NCBI GenBank assembly: GCA_963835135.1
Contig: CAWIEF010000003.1
Coordinates: 1,488,001-1,552,000, forward strand
Direction of reading: 5' to 3'
Source: JAVVHH01 sp963835135
GTDB lineage: Bacteria; Pseudomonadota; Alphaproteobacteria; Acetobacterales; Acetobacteraceae
DNA: 64,000 nt
A program made the translations under genes and the position numbers. Below the pieces are notes generated by a model that was given only the letters and a program-made list of their open reading frames with translations, made no database searches and had not been told where the DNA came from. Below are positions 43,201 through 51,912 of this stretch, piece by piece; position 1 is the first letter of the stretch, and each line of letters begins with the position of its first letter.

Positions 43201-44444
43201 GCGGTCACCCTCGCGCGCAGGCTGCGCCAGAGCAAGGCCGCGGCGGCGAGGTTCAAGGCGCCGGTGATATCTAGGATGAGCCATGGCCGCCACCCGGCCG
43301 CGGCCAACGCAGCGATGGCGAGGGCGCTGCCGACGATGAACAGGGCGTTGACGACATTGCTGGCAGCCACCATGCGGGCCCGGGCGCCCGCGTCCGCCGC
43401 TTGCTGCAGCATGGCATAGAGCGGGACGGAGTAGAGGCCGCCGCACGCGGACGCGCCGAGCAGGCACACGAAGGCTGCGATGCCGGACGGGCTGGTCAAC
43501 ATCGCCGACGGGCTGGTCCAGAGCGCGGCGGCGTCGCCCTGGCTGAGGGCGGCGAACCCCCACGTGAACAGCGTGAGCGACACGGCGGCGATCGGCACGG
43601 TGCCGCCGCGCGCCGGCAGCCGTCCAGCGGCGAGCGAGCCGAGCCCGACCCCGAGCGCAAAGGCCGTCAGCAAGAGAGTGACCACCCGGTTGTCGGCGTG
43701 GAACTCGGCCTGCGCCAGAACCGGGAACTGGGCGAGGAACGTGGCCCCGAGCGCCCAGAACCAGGATAGGCCGAGCACGCTGGTCCAAACGACCCGGTTG
43801 GCCCGCGCGGTGCGGATCAGGCCCCAAGTCTCCGCGGCGACGTTGCCGCGGACTCTCACCAGGGGTTCGGCGGCAGGCAGGGCCGGGATCGCGGCCGCGG
43901 CGGCCAGCCCGGCGAGCGCGACCAGCAGCCCGGCGCCCGCCACGATCGCCGCGCCCTCGCCCCGGCCGATCAGCACGCCGCCGGCGATTGTGCCGAGCAG
44001 GATGGCGGCAAACGTTCCTGCCTCGACGAGCGCGTTGCCACGCAGCAGCTCGGCAGGCGCCAGCAACTCGGGCAACACTGCATATTTGAGCGGGCCGAAG
44101 AACGCGGCATGCACGCCCAGGCCGAACAGAACGGTCAGCAGCGCCGGGATGCTGCCGGAGAGCAGAGCGCCGGCCGCAGCGGCCATCAGTGCCACCGCGC
44201 CAAGCTGCGACAGCCGGATCAGCCGCGCCTTGTCGATCTTGTCGGCAAGTTGGCCCGCGGTCGACGACACGAGCAGGTAGGGCAGCAGGAAGATGCCGCC
44301 GGACAAGGCGACCAGCACCGCGCCGCCCTCGGCGCTGCGAAAGACGACCAGGACGACCAGGGCGTTCTTGAACAGGTTGTCGTTCAGGGCATTGAGCGCC
44401 TGGACGGTGAACAGCGGCAGGAAACGGCGGGACAGCACGAGCAT
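43197..44444 (-). CDS. lplT: MFS transporter, LplT-like
   Basis: A 415-residue twelve-TM major facilitator. RRFLPLFTVQALNALNDNLFKNALVVLVVF matches the LplT N-terminus (FNDN-type motif). LADKIDKARLIRLSQLG is the cytoplasmic loop motif between TM2 and TM3. LplT flips lysophosphatidylethanolamine into the inner leaflet for reacylation by Aas; no aas gene is adjacent here. Start taken at ATG 44444, which gives the family N-terminus; the open frame further upstream has no MFS features. Confidence 0.82.
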   Translation of the reverse strand: MLVLSRRFLPLFTVQALNALNDNLFKNALVVLVVFRSAEGGAVLVALSGGIFLLPYLLVSSTAGQLADKIDKARLIRLSQLGAVALMAAAAGALLSGSIPALLTVLFGLGVHAAFFGPLKYAVLPELLAPAELLRGNALVEAGTFAAILLGTIAGGVLIGRGEGAAIVAGAGLLVALAGLAAAAAIPALPAAEPLVRVRGNVAAETWGLIRTARANRVVWTSVLGLSWFWALGATFLAQFPVLAQAEFHADNRVVTLLLTAFALGVGLGSLAAGRLPARGGTVPIAAVSLTLFTWGFAALSQGDAAALWTSPSAMLTSPSGIAAFVCLLGASACGGLYSVPLYAMLQQAADAGARARMVAASNVVNALFIVGSALAIAALAAAGWRPWLILDITGALNLAAAALLWRSLRARVTA

Positions 44445-44835
44445 CTGCCCGCACCCTACGTCACCCGCGCGACGGCCGTCCCGCTCGTTCGTGCCTTGCC
44501 GTCCCGCGGCTTGGGATGGGATTGGGCCGGCGGGGATGGCGCCGCGATGCGCTGTGGCGGCGGACGATCGGGCGCCGTGGCCGGACGCGGCGCGACGAGC
44601 GGCGCCTGATGGTCCGATCGACGCTGGGATCGGGCCGGGCCGGAGCGCGGCAGCCACGGGAGCGCTGATCGTCAGCACCTGCGTCGCCACCCGTAGCCGC
44701 ATGCGATGCCGGCTGTGCGGTTTGTCACGACCGGGCGGTCCTACTGTGGCAATATCGCGGCTCTCTCCTAAATTCTTGATGCGACCGGCGTCAGGCTTTG
44801 ACTAAGCTGGATCGACTTGTCTGGAGGCGCTGCGG
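44445..44835. other. Divergent intergenic region
   Basis: 391 bp between lplT and a small membrane-protein gene, without a convincing gene on either strand. The first 250 bp are as GC-rich as coding DNA. From about 44740 the composition drops. TTGATG at 44778 with GACTAA about 18 bases later is a possible promoter for the gene at 44836, but the match is weak. Confidence 0.45.
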
Positions 44836-45075
44836 ATGAACGGAACGGCGTTCGTGATGCTCAGTGGAATGTTGACCTTCGGTATTCCTCTGCTGCTGGC
44901 GGTCCGGGAGCTCTACGAATTGAAACGCCGCGGCAAGGGCGGCTGGGAGGGCGATGGCCCGGCCCCGATTGTCCCGCCGCCGCCGCCCAGCTTCGGCAAC
45001 AAGCCCCTGCCCGATTGCCTCATTCCGAGGCTTCCGCAGAAACCGGTCCGGATCCGCGAACTCGAGAAGGTCTGA
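44836..45075 (+). CDS. Small membrane-anchored Pro-rich protein
   Basis: A 79-residue protein with a GGAGG site eight bases upstream of its ATG. One N-terminal TM segment (VMLSGMLTFGIPLLLAVREL) is followed by a basic stretch (KRRGKGG), a Pro run (APIVPPPPPSFG) and a basic C-terminus. Likely N-terminally anchored in the inner membrane. No family recognised. It precedes two stress-type paralogues in the same direction. Confidence 0.6.
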   Translation: MNGTAFVMLSGMLTFGIPLLLAVRELYELKRRGKGGWEGDGPAPIVPPPPPSFGNKPLPDCLIPRLPQKPVRIRELEKV

Positions 45076-45168
45076 CGCTCACTTCGCCGTGACCTTTTGA
45101 ACCAGGGTTCGGCCCGCCCGCTCTGACCTGGGAGGCGCGCGTGATTCGCTGCGCCTGGGGAGAGATCG

Positions 45169-45819
45169 ATGAGCGACAGCTACACGAACACGAGCGGCGG
45201 GTCGGACACCTACAACGCGGGCGCCGCGCACGACAGCGCCCTCTATGATCCGAACATCCACGACAACCAGATCGTGGCCATCTTCCAGGACGAGGCCGCG
45301 GCGCGCGCCGCACGCGACGCGCTGGTCCAGGCCGGTGTTCCGGCGGACCAGGTCCAAGTCGTCGACCACGTCGCCGGCGACGCCGCCAAGAACGCGAGCC
45401 AAGTCGAGGACAGGGCGGTCGGCGACCAGATCCTCACCGCGGTCATGGGCTTGTTCACGCATGACGACCACAAGGATTTCACCCACGCGGTCGACCAAGG
45501 CCACGCGATGGTCGTGGTGACCCCGGTGGGCGACACCGACCGGCATCAAGTCGTTTTGTTGCTGGAACAGAGCCACCCGATCGACTTCGATGCCAAGCTC
45601 GCCGAGTGGAGGCAGGCCGGGTACGACCAGTCCGGCGCCGCCCGGTCACCCCAGCACGAGGAACGCCGGGTTGCCCAGCGCGAGACCCAAGGTCCGGCGG
45701 GCGAGTCCCGCGTCCGAAGCTATGTCGCCAACCGCGAGGAGGGCATGGGTACCGGCGGAACGGTGACCAACGCCACGCCGGGTGCGACGTCGAGCGGCAT
45801 GAACTCGCCCGCACGCTGA
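45169..45819 (+). CDS. Stress-type hypothetical protein, paralogue 1
   Basis: A 216-residue hydrophilic, Asp/Ala-rich protein with a GGGGAGAG site just upstream of its ATG. The QIVAIFQDEAAARAARDALVQAG stretch (residues 34-56) resembles the opening of general-stress YflT-type domains, which bring two proteins into ferredoxin-like folds. GLFTHDDHKDFTHAVDQGHAMVVV (94-117) is the second conserved block. The tail has RVRSYV at 181-186. The next gene, seven bases downstream, repeats all three blocks, so this is a tandem duplication. Function unknown; a stress or envelope role is only suggested by the fold resemblance. Confidence 0.75.
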   Translation: MSDSYTNTSGGSDTYNAGAAHDSALYDPNIHDNQIVAIFQDEAAARAARDALVQAGVPADQVQVVDHVAGDAAKNASQVEDRAVGDQILTAVMGLFTHDDHKDFTHAVDQGHAMVVVTPVGDTDRHQVVLLLEQSHPIDFDAKLAEWRQAGYDQSGAARSPQHEERRVAQRETQGPAGESRVRSYVANREEGMGTGGTVTNATPGATSSGMNSPAR

Positions 45820-45826
45820 GGCCCTC

Positions 45827-46663
45827 GTGAGCCACTCGCTCCCACCGCTCCGCCACTACGACCCGGCGCGGCACCAGAGCCACGTCATCGCGCTGTTCGC
45901 CGACGAGGCCACCGCGGAACGGGCGCGAGCGGCCGTGCTGCACGCAGGCATTCCGGACGAACTGGTCGAGGTCATGGCCGATGGCCAGACGCTGCACGGG
46001 GGCCTCCGGCATCCGGTGCAGGACCTGTTTGTGCCGGAAGACGACTACCACGACTTCCATCACGCGCTCGGACGCGGCAACGCGCTGATCATCGTGCGGC
46101 CCCCCTCGGCCGCAGCGCGAGATGCGGTCGTCGTGGCGCTGGAGAGTTTCGGCCCGCTCGATCTGGAGCAGCACGGACGGCGCTGGCGCGGGGCGCCTGT
46201 ACCGTCCGCGCGCGCCGCGATCAACCATGCCAACGTCTCGCGCGCCGACATGCGGGGCCGCGACGTTGGCGGTGCCGACGAGGTCATGCTCGACATGACC
46301 GGCCAGAAGATGACGGTGCGAACCATGTCGCAGGCCGATATGGCCGAGGCGCCGTTCCAGCCGATGTCGGCGCCCGGCCAGCGCCCCGCGCCTCTCGCGC
46401 CGCCCCCGCCGGCACGGGACGAACCCGTCCAAGGGACCAGCTACACCTATGGCGTGCCGCTCGACGTCGTGCAGCGCATGAGCCCGCAGGAGCAAGTTCT
46501 GGCGCAGCCGCACTCGGTCCAGGTACCAGGCGACCAATCCACCCACGGCACGTTCCTGCGCGTCGTGAACGGGCAGACCCGCGTCGGTTGGCGCGAGCGC
46601 CATCCCGGCGCAGGGCGGGTCCGCAGCTATGTCACGGAACCGTCGACTGATCCGGCTTCGTGA
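45827..46663 (+). CDS. Stress-type hypothetical protein, paralogue 2
   Basis: A 278-residue protein related to the preceding one. HVIALFADEATAERARAAVLHAG (19-41), DLFVPEDDYHDFHHALGRGNALIIV (66-90) and RVRSYV (264-269) align with paralogue 1 in the same order. Between them it has a longer Pro-rich middle (residues about 180-200, APLAPPPPARDEP) absent from paralogue 1. GTG start; its stop overlaps the start of the next gene. No catalytic motif. Probably acts with or in place of paralogue 1. Confidence 0.75.
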   Translation: MSHSLPPLRHYDPARHQSHVIALFADEATAERARAAVLHAGIPDELVEVMADGQTLHGGLRHPVQDLFVPEDDYHDFHHALGRGNALIIVRPPSAAARDAVVVALESFGPLDLEQHGRRWRGAPVPSARAAINHANVSRADMRGRDVGGADEVMLDMTGQKMTVRTMSQADMAEAPFQPMSAPGQRPAPLAPPPPARDEPVQGTSYTYGVPLDVVQRMSPQEQVLAQPHSVQVPGDQSTHGTFLRVVNGQTRVGWRERHPGAGRVRSYVTEPSTDPAS

Positions 46664-47196
46664 AGAGGTCGGTTGCGGCGCTCTGCGTGGCGGCGTTCCT
46701 GGCCGGCTGCTCCGATCCGCTGCCGGTCGCGGCCTTCCAGGGCCCGCCCGATTTCGATCCGGTCCGCTTCTTCAACGGCACGATCAGCTCGTGGGGCGTG
46801 CTCGAGAACCGCTCCGGCGAGCCCACCGAGATCGTCACCACCGATGGCGTGGGCGAGCCGGAAGGTTCGGACGGGGTACACTTCCTGCAGCACCTGCACG
46901 TAGGGACCGACGCGCCGACCACGCGCGACTGGCATATGCGCCGGGTTGCGGACGGCCAGTTCGAGGCGACGGCGAACGACATGGTCGGCACCGTGCATGG
47001 GGCTGGATCGGGCCGGGCGTTCCACTGGACGTGGACGCTGGCGCTGCATCCAGGCAATCCCCTGACCAACGTCGCGATGGATCAGTGGTGGTACCTGCAG
47101 GCCGATGGCTCGATGCTGAACCGGACGATCATCCGCAAGCTGGGCGTCGTCGTCGCCGAGGTCACCGAGCATTTTGTCAGCACGCCGAGGAGATGA
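46660..47196 (+). CDS. DUF3833-like lipoprotein
   Basis: A 178-residue exported protein. The signal ends in the lipobox AAFLAGC (Cys about residue 17), so it is lipidated and membrane-anchored. FDPVRFFNGTISSWGVLENRSGEP is the typical DUF3833 opening, and the aromatic WHMRRVADGQFEATANDMVGTVHGAGSGRAFHWTW continues the lipocalin-like strands. GTG start overlaps the previous stop by four bases. Function of the family is unknown. Confidence 0.8.
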   Translation: MKRSVAALCVAAFLAGCSDPLPVAAFQGPPDFDPVRFFNGTISSWGVLENRSGEPTEIVTTDGVGEPEGSDGVHFLQHLHVGTDAPTTRDWHMRRVADGQFEATANDMVGTVHGAGSGRAFHWTWTLALHPGNPLTNVAMDQWWYLQADGSMLNRTIIRKLGVVVAEVTEHFVSTPRR

Positions 47197-47203
47197 CGAT
47201 AGC

Positions 47204-47767
47204 ATGAACTGGATTGGCCGCCTGCTCAGCCCGTTGCGTCCGGGCGTCGACAAGCTGACCAGCAGCAAGTTGGGCCGCCACGTCGCAGGCGGCATCCACG
47301 TGACGAGCCCGGTGTTCAAGGAGAGCGATCCGATCCCGCGGCTCTGCACGGTCGACGGCGACGGCCGGTTTCCCGGTATCGAGTGGAGCGGTGTGCCGGC
47401 CGAGTCCAAGCAGCTCGTTCTGCTCGTCGAGGATGCCGACATCCCGCTCCCGGTTCCCGTGACGCATCTGATCGTCCACTCCATCGACCCGGCGCTGCCC
47501 GGGTTGGAAACGGGATCGATCAAGCCGTACATGCCGCGGCCGGCGGTGGCGGGCTGGGCCTGCGGGCGCAACTTCCTGGGCGCGGCCGGATGGACGCCGC
47601 CAGCCCCGCCACCGGGCCATGGTCCGCACCGTTATGCGTTCCAGGTTTTCGCGCTCGATGCGGTCCTGAGCTTCCACTCGCCGCCGCGGCGTGGCCGGCT
47701 GATGCGGCGCATCCGGCCACATATCATCGCGCAAGGCCGCATGATCGGCACGTATCAGAAGGTTTGA
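47204..47767 (+). CDS. YbhB/YbcL family phosphatidylethanolamine-binding protein
   Basis: A 187-residue PEBP-like protein. The anion-binding pocket motifs are a DADIP-type stretch in LVLLVEDADIPLPVPVTHLIVHSI and the C-terminal PPPGHGPHRYAFQVFALD. GAGGAG lies about eleven bases before ATG 47204. No signal peptide, so cytoplasmic. Bacterial homologues bind small phosphorylated or amide ligands but their role is unsettled. Ends the small operon that began at 44836 or 45169. Confidence 0.85.
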   Translation: MNWIGRLLSPLRPGVDKLTSSKLGRHVAGGIHVTSPVFKESDPIPRLCTVDGDGRFPGIEWSGVPAESKQLVLLVEDADIPLPVPVTHLIVHSIDPALPGLETGSIKPYMPRPAVAGWACGRNFLGAAGWTPPAPPPGHGPHRYAFQVFALDAVLSFHSPPRRGRLMRRIRPHIIAQGRMIGTYQKV

Positions 47768-47777
47768 CTTGACTTTG

Positions 47778-47813
47778 CTGCGCTGCAACAGCAAGTTGCT
47801 GATGCGCAGTTTT
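47778..47813 (+). terminator. Candidate intrinsic terminator after the PEBP gene
   Basis: CTGCGC (47778-47783) pairs with GCGCAG (47804-47809) and GCAAC (47785-47789) with GTTGC (47795-47799), with a small asymmetric internal loop and loop AGCAA. TTTT follows at 47810-47813. It lies eleven bases after the PEBP stop and about 120 bases before the helicase start. Confidence 0.45.
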
Positions 47814-47933
47814 GATCGTTCGCGTGCGTCTTTAGCGGCTCACTTAGTCAATCGTTGCGCCGGTTTGCGGTCCCGTCGACGGCAGGCGCTGTCCCGTGTC
47901 GATGTCGGACGGCTTGCGAAAGAGCACGATCAA

Positions 47934-49070
47934 ATGACAAGTTTTGCTGAACTCGGCCTTGCTGCGCCGATTTTGAAGGCCCTTGAGACAGAGGGCTACA
48001 TCACGCCCACGCCGATCCAAGAACAAGCCATTCCCTACGTCTTGCAAGGCAAGGATCTCCAGGGCATCGCCCAGACCGGAACGGGCAAGACCGCCGCGTT
48101 CGCACTGCCGATCATCCATCGCCTGCTGGAGGCCAAGCAGCCGCCGCTGCGCAAGGGGTGCCGGGTGCTGGTGCTGTCTCCGACCCGCGAACTGGCCAGC
48201 CAGATCGCGGACAATTTCCGCGCCTATTCCCGCAATACCAGCCTGCGGACGACGCTCATGTTCGGCGGGGTGCCGAAGATGCGGCAGTCGCGCGCGGTCA
48301 TGAACGGCGTCGACATCCTCGTCGCCACGCCGGGCCGCCTGCTCGATCACATGCAGGACGGCGCAGTCACGGTGTCCGGCACCGAGATCCTGGTGTTGGA
48401 CGAGGCCGACCACATGCTGGACCTCGGCTTCATCGTGCCGATCCGCAAGATCGTCAGCAACATCTCGGCCCGCCGGCAGACGCTGTTCTTCTCGGCGACC
48501 ATGCCGAAGGAGATCGACTCCCTCGCCCGCGCCATGCTGAAGGACCCGATCCATGTGGCCGTGACGCCGGTCGCCACCACAGCTGAGCGAGTCGAACAGA
48601 AGGTCATCTTCGTCGAGGCCGCGCGCAAGCGGCACATGCTGGCGCAAATTCTGCGCGACACGAGCATGGAGCGCACGCTGGTGTTCACCCGCACCAAGCA
48701 CGGCGCCGACAAGGTCACCCAACATCTCGAGGCGGTCGGTCAATCGGCGGCGGCGATCCACGGCAACAAGAGCCAGCCGCAGCGCGAGCGCGCGCTCGCG
48801 GCGTTCCGCGACGGCCGGATCAAGGTGCTGGTGGCGACCGACATCGCGGCCCGCGGCATCGACGTCGACAACGTGACGCACGTGGTCAACTTCGACCTGC
48901 CGAACGTGCCGGAAGCCTACGTCCACCGCATCGGCCGGACCGCCCGGGCTGGGCACGCCGGCATCGCGATCAGCTTCTGCGACAGCAGCGAGCGGGCGCA
49001 TCTGCGCGGCATCGAAAAACTCATCCGGTCGCGCATCGCCGTTGAAGAGCCAAGGGCGCTGGCCGCCTAG
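47934..49070 (+). CDS. DEAD-box ATP-dependent RNA helicase (RhlE-like)
   Basis: A 378-residue helicase core with almost no C-terminal extension. Q motif YITPTPIQEQAI, motif I AQTGTGKT, Ia PTRELASQI, II DEAD, III FSATM, and VI HRIGRTARAGH are all present. It unwinds RNA, probably in ribosome assembly or mRNA turnover. Start taken at ATG 47934, giving the usual DEAD-box N-terminus (SFAELGLAAPILKAL); the frame is open to 47769 but that stretch overlaps the hairpin and looks like leader. The CTAG at 49067 supplies stops for both this gene and convergent ugpC. Confidence 0.93.
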   Translation: MTSFAELGLAAPILKALETEGYITPTPIQEQAIPYVLQGKDLQGIAQTGTGKTAAFALPIIHRLLEAKQPPLRKGCRVLVLSPTRELASQIADNFRAYSRNTSLRTTLMFGGVPKMRQSRAVMNGVDILVATPGRLLDHMQDGAVTVSGTEILVLDEADHMLDLGFIVPIRKIVSNISARRQTLFFSATMPKEIDSLARAMLKDPIHVAVTPVATTAERVEQKVIFVEAARKRHMLAQILRDTSMERTLVFTRTKHGADKVTQHLEAVGQSAAAIHGNKSQPQRERALAAFRDGRIKVLVATDIAARGIDVDNVTHVVNFDLPNVPEAYVHRIGRTARAGHAGIAISFCDSSERAHLRGIEKLIRSRIAVEEPRALAA

Positions 49071-50113
49071 AGCCGCCTGCCCGTTTCCCGGTCGAACACG
49101 TGCAGTTCGGCCGGATTCAATGCCACATGAACGGCGTCGCCCACCGGGGCGGCGCCGTTTAGTTTGGCGAGCATCGGCGTGCCGTCGGCCATGCGCCCGT
49201 GCACCAACGTTTCGGATCCGAGCGGCTCCACCAACTCGACCGTAAGCGGGATTCCATTCGGGACGAGGTCGACGTGCTCCGGGCGGATGCCGAGCGTGGC
49301 CGGGCCGGCGGGAAGCCGGGCGGCTAACGCGTAGCCAGCGCCCGCCGCCAACCGGATCGTATGGCCATCGTTGGCGATCTCCGCCGGCAGGAAGTTCATC
49401 GCCGGCGCCCCGATGAAGCCGGCCACATAGGTGTCGGCCGGGCGCGCCCAGACCTCCATCGGCGTCGCGAACTGCACCGGGCGACCTTGGTGCAGGATCA
49501 GCAGCCGGTCCCCCAGCGTCATCGCCTCGACCTGGTCATGGGTGACATAGAGGCTGGTCACCCCGAGCCGCCGCTGCAGCCGGCGGATCTCGGCCCGCAT
49601 CTGCACGCGCAGCTTGGCATCCAGATTGGACAGCGGCTCGTCGAACAGGAACAGCTTTGGCTGCCGCACGATCGCGCGCCCCATCGCGACCCGCTGCCGC
49701 TGCCCGCCGGACAGCTGGCGCGGGCGCCGCTTCAGCAACGGCTCGATCCCGAGCAGGGCAGCGGCCTCGCCGACCAGCTCCGCAATGCGCGCCTTGCCGG
49801 TGCCGCGGATGCGCAGGCCGTACGCCATGTTGTCGAACACCGTCATGTGCGGATACAGCGCGTAGTTCTGGAACACCATCGCGATGTCGCGTTCGGACGG
49901 GTCCATCCGCGTCACATCTCGGCCGTCGATCAGGATCCGGCCCGAACTCGCCGTATCGAGTCCGGCGACCAGCCGAAGCAGCGTGCTCTTGCCACACCCG
50001 CTCGCGCCGACGATCACCAGCATCTCGCCGTCCCGCAACGAAAGATCGATCCCGCGCAAGATCTCGGTGTCGCCGAACTGCTTGCGCAGGTTCTCGAGCA
50101 GCAGCGTCGCCAT
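49067..50113 (-). CDS. ugpC: sn-Glycerol-3-phosphate-type ABC transporter ATPase UgpC
   Basis: A 348-residue CUT1 ATPase. Walker A GASGCGKST, signature LSGGQRQRVAMGRAIV, Walker B LFLFDEPLSNLDAKLR, then a MalK/UgpC-type regulatory OB domain (TLGIRPEHVDLV, HVALNPAELHVFDRETG). It energises uptake through UgpA/UgpE. Immediately follows ugpE with no gap. Last gene of the ugpB-A-E-C unit. Confidence 0.93.
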   Translation of the reverse strand: MATLLLENLRKQFGDTEILRGIDLSLRDGEMLVIVGASGCGKSTLLRLVAGLDTASSGRILIDGRDVTRMDPSERDIAMVFQNYALYPHMTVFDNMAYGLRIRGTGKARIAELVGEAAALLGIEPLLKRRPRQLSGGQRQRVAMGRAIVRQPKLFLFDEPLSNLDAKLRVQMRAEIRRLQRRLGVTSLYVTHDQVEAMTLGDRLLILHQGRPVQFATPMEVWARPADTYVAGFIGAPAMNFLPAEIANDGHTIRLAAGAGYALAARLPAGPATLGIRPEHVDLVPNGIPLTVELVEPLGSETLVHGRMADGTPMLAKLNGAAPVGDAVHVALNPAELHVFDRETGRRL

Positions 50114-50938
50114 CTACTTGTCCGCCTCGGCCAGGCCCTTGACGAACCAGCGCTGCAGGAGGACCACGACGACCACCGGCGGCAACAGCGCCAGCACCGC
50201 CGTCGCCATCACCTTCTGCCATTCCACCGCCGCCTCGCTGCCGATCATCTTGACGATGCCGATCACGACCGTGTCGAGCGACGGGTCGGTGGCGACCAGC
50301 AGCGGCCAGAGATACTGGTTCCAGCCATAGACGAACAGGATCACGAACAGCGCCGCCACGTTGGCCGCCGAGACCGGCAGCAGGATGTCCCTCAAAAACC
50401 GCCACGGCCCGGCTCCATCCATGCGCGCGGCCTCCACCAATTCGTCCGGGATGGCCGTGAACACCTGGCGGAACAGCAGCGTGGCCGTCGCCGACGCGAT
50501 CAGCGGCATCGTCAGCCCGGTGAACGTGTTGATCAGCCCCAGCCCGGCCATCACCGAATAGGTCGGGATGATCCGCACCTCGACCGGCAGCATCAGCGTG
50601 ATGAAGATGGTCCAGAACGCGAGGGTGCGGAACGGAAAGCGGAAGAACACGACGGCGTAGGCCGACAGCACCGAGATGGCGATTTTGCCCAGCGCGATCG
50701 CCATCGCCATGCCGAACGAGACCAGCAGCATCTGCGCCACCGGGCTCGAGCCGGACGCGCCGGCCCGCCAGATGTCGGCATAGACGCCGAGCCCGGCCGG
50801 GTCGGGCAGCAGCGACACCCCGCCGCGCGCGATGACGTCCGACGGCTGGGTCGAGGCCGCGAGCAGGAGCCAGACCGGCAGCGCGAACAGCACCACCCCT
50901 AGCCCGAGGACGACGTGCGCCAGCCAGTCAGTCCGCAC
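50114..50938 (-). CDS. ugpE: sn-Glycerol-3-phosphate-type ABC transporter permease UgpE
   Basis: A 274-residue permease of the CUT1 family, six TM segments. EAA loop ELVEAARMDGAGPWRFLRDILLPVSAAN is complete, and GWNQYLWPLLVATDPSLDTVVIGI is a UgpE-type stretch. Its start overlaps the end of ugpA by eleven bases. Confidence 0.92.
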   Translation of the reverse strand: MRTDWLAHVVLGLGVVLFALPVWLLLAASTQPSDVIARGGVSLLPDPAGLGVYADIWRAGASGSSPVAQMLLVSFGMAMAIALGKIAISVLSAYAVVFFRFPFRTLAFWTIFITLMLPVEVRIIPTYSVMAGLGLINTFTGLTMPLIASATATLLFRQVFTAIPDELVEAARMDGAGPWRFLRDILLPVSAANVAALFVILFVYGWNQYLWPLLVATDPSLDTVVIGIVKMIGSEAAVEWQKVMATAVLALLPPVVVVVLLQRWFVKGLAEADK

Positions 50939-51809
50939 TGCGGCGCCCCATGAAGCGGAACTGCACCGCGGTGAGCAGGATGACGGCGCCCATCAGGATC
51001 ACCGATTGCGCCGACGAGGACCCGAGGTCGAGGTTGACTACGCCGTCGCGGTACACCTTGACGATCAGCGTCTCGGTCGATTTGCCCGGCCCGCCGCCGG
51101 TCAGTGCCAGGATGGTCGAGAACGTTTCGAAGGCGGCATAGACCAGGTTCACCACCAGCAGAAAGAAGATCGTCGGCGCCAGCAGCGGCACGGTGATGGT
51201 GCGGAACCGCCGCCACGACCGCGCCCCGTCGATCCGCGCCGCCTCGACGATCGCGCGCGGGATCGACTGCAGTCCGGCCAGAAAGAAGATGAAGTTGTAG
51301 CTCACCTGCTTCCACGCCGACGCCAACACCACCACCAGCATCGCCTGCGTGTCGTCGAGCTTATAGTCCCAGTGCAACCCGGCCCGGTTCAACATCCGCC
51401 CGAACAGCCCGATCTGCGGATGCAGTAGCAGGATCCACAGCACCGCCGCCACGGCCGGCGCGACCGCATAGGGCCAGATCAGCAGAGTGCGGTAGATCGC
51501 GCGCCCTCGGATCTCGCGATCGGCGAACACTGCCAGGAACAACGCGGCCGCCATCGAGAGCGCGGCCACGGCGAGGCAGAAGAACAGCGTTCGCGCCATG
51601 CTCTGGACGTAGAGCGAATCGGCGAACAGCTCGGAGAAGTTCTCGAGCCCGACGAACACGGTCCGGATCCCGAACGCATCCTGCCGCTGGGTGCTGAACC
51701 AGATGGCCTGACCGGCCGGCCAGAGGAAGAACACCGCCGTCAACGCCAGTTGCGGCGCGACCAGGACCAACGGCAGCACCTGGCCCGGGAAGATCGTGCG
51801 GCGGTCCAC
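50928..51809 (-). CDS. ugpA: sn-Glycerol-3-phosphate-type ABC transporter permease UgpA
   Basis: A 293-residue CUT1 permease. The N-terminus LPLVLVAPQLALTAVFFLWPAGQAIWFS and the EAA loop AIVEAARIDGARSWRRFRTITVPLLAPT are characteristic. ALTGGGPGKSTETLIVKVYRDG matches the UgpA pattern. Repeat copy D separates it from the binding-protein gene. Confidence 0.92.
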   Translation of the reverse strand: MDRRTIFPGQVLPLVLVAPQLALTAVFFLWPAGQAIWFSTQRQDAFGIRTVFVGLENFSELFADSLYVQSMARTLFFCLAVAALSMAAALFLAVFADREIRGRAIYRTLLIWPYAVAPAVAAVLWILLLHPQIGLFGRMLNRAGLHWDYKLDDTQAMLVVVLASAWKQVSYNFIFFLAGLQSIPRAIVEAARIDGARSWRRFRTITVPLLAPTIFFLLVVNLVYAAFETFSTILALTGGGPGKSTETLIVKVYRDGVVNLDLGSSSAQSVILMGAVILLTAVQFRFMGRRSAD

Positions 51810-51820
51810 CTAATGCGCTG

Positions 51821-51904
51821 TCATCGCGAGCGCAGCGCGGCGATCCAGGGCAGCAAGCACTGTCCGTGCCGATGGATGCCGCGGCGCTTCGCGCCTCGCA
51901 GTGA
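51821..51904. repeat. Dispersed repeat with terminal inverted repeats, copy D
   Basis: An 84-bp element bounded by TCATCGCGAG (51821-51830) and the variant CTCGCAGTGA (51895-51904). It shares GTCCGTGCCGATGGAT exactly with copy A and the GGCATCCAGGGC-type left part with small changes. It lies between ugpB and ugpA. Confidence 0.82.
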
Positions 51905-51912
51905 CGAAGCCA

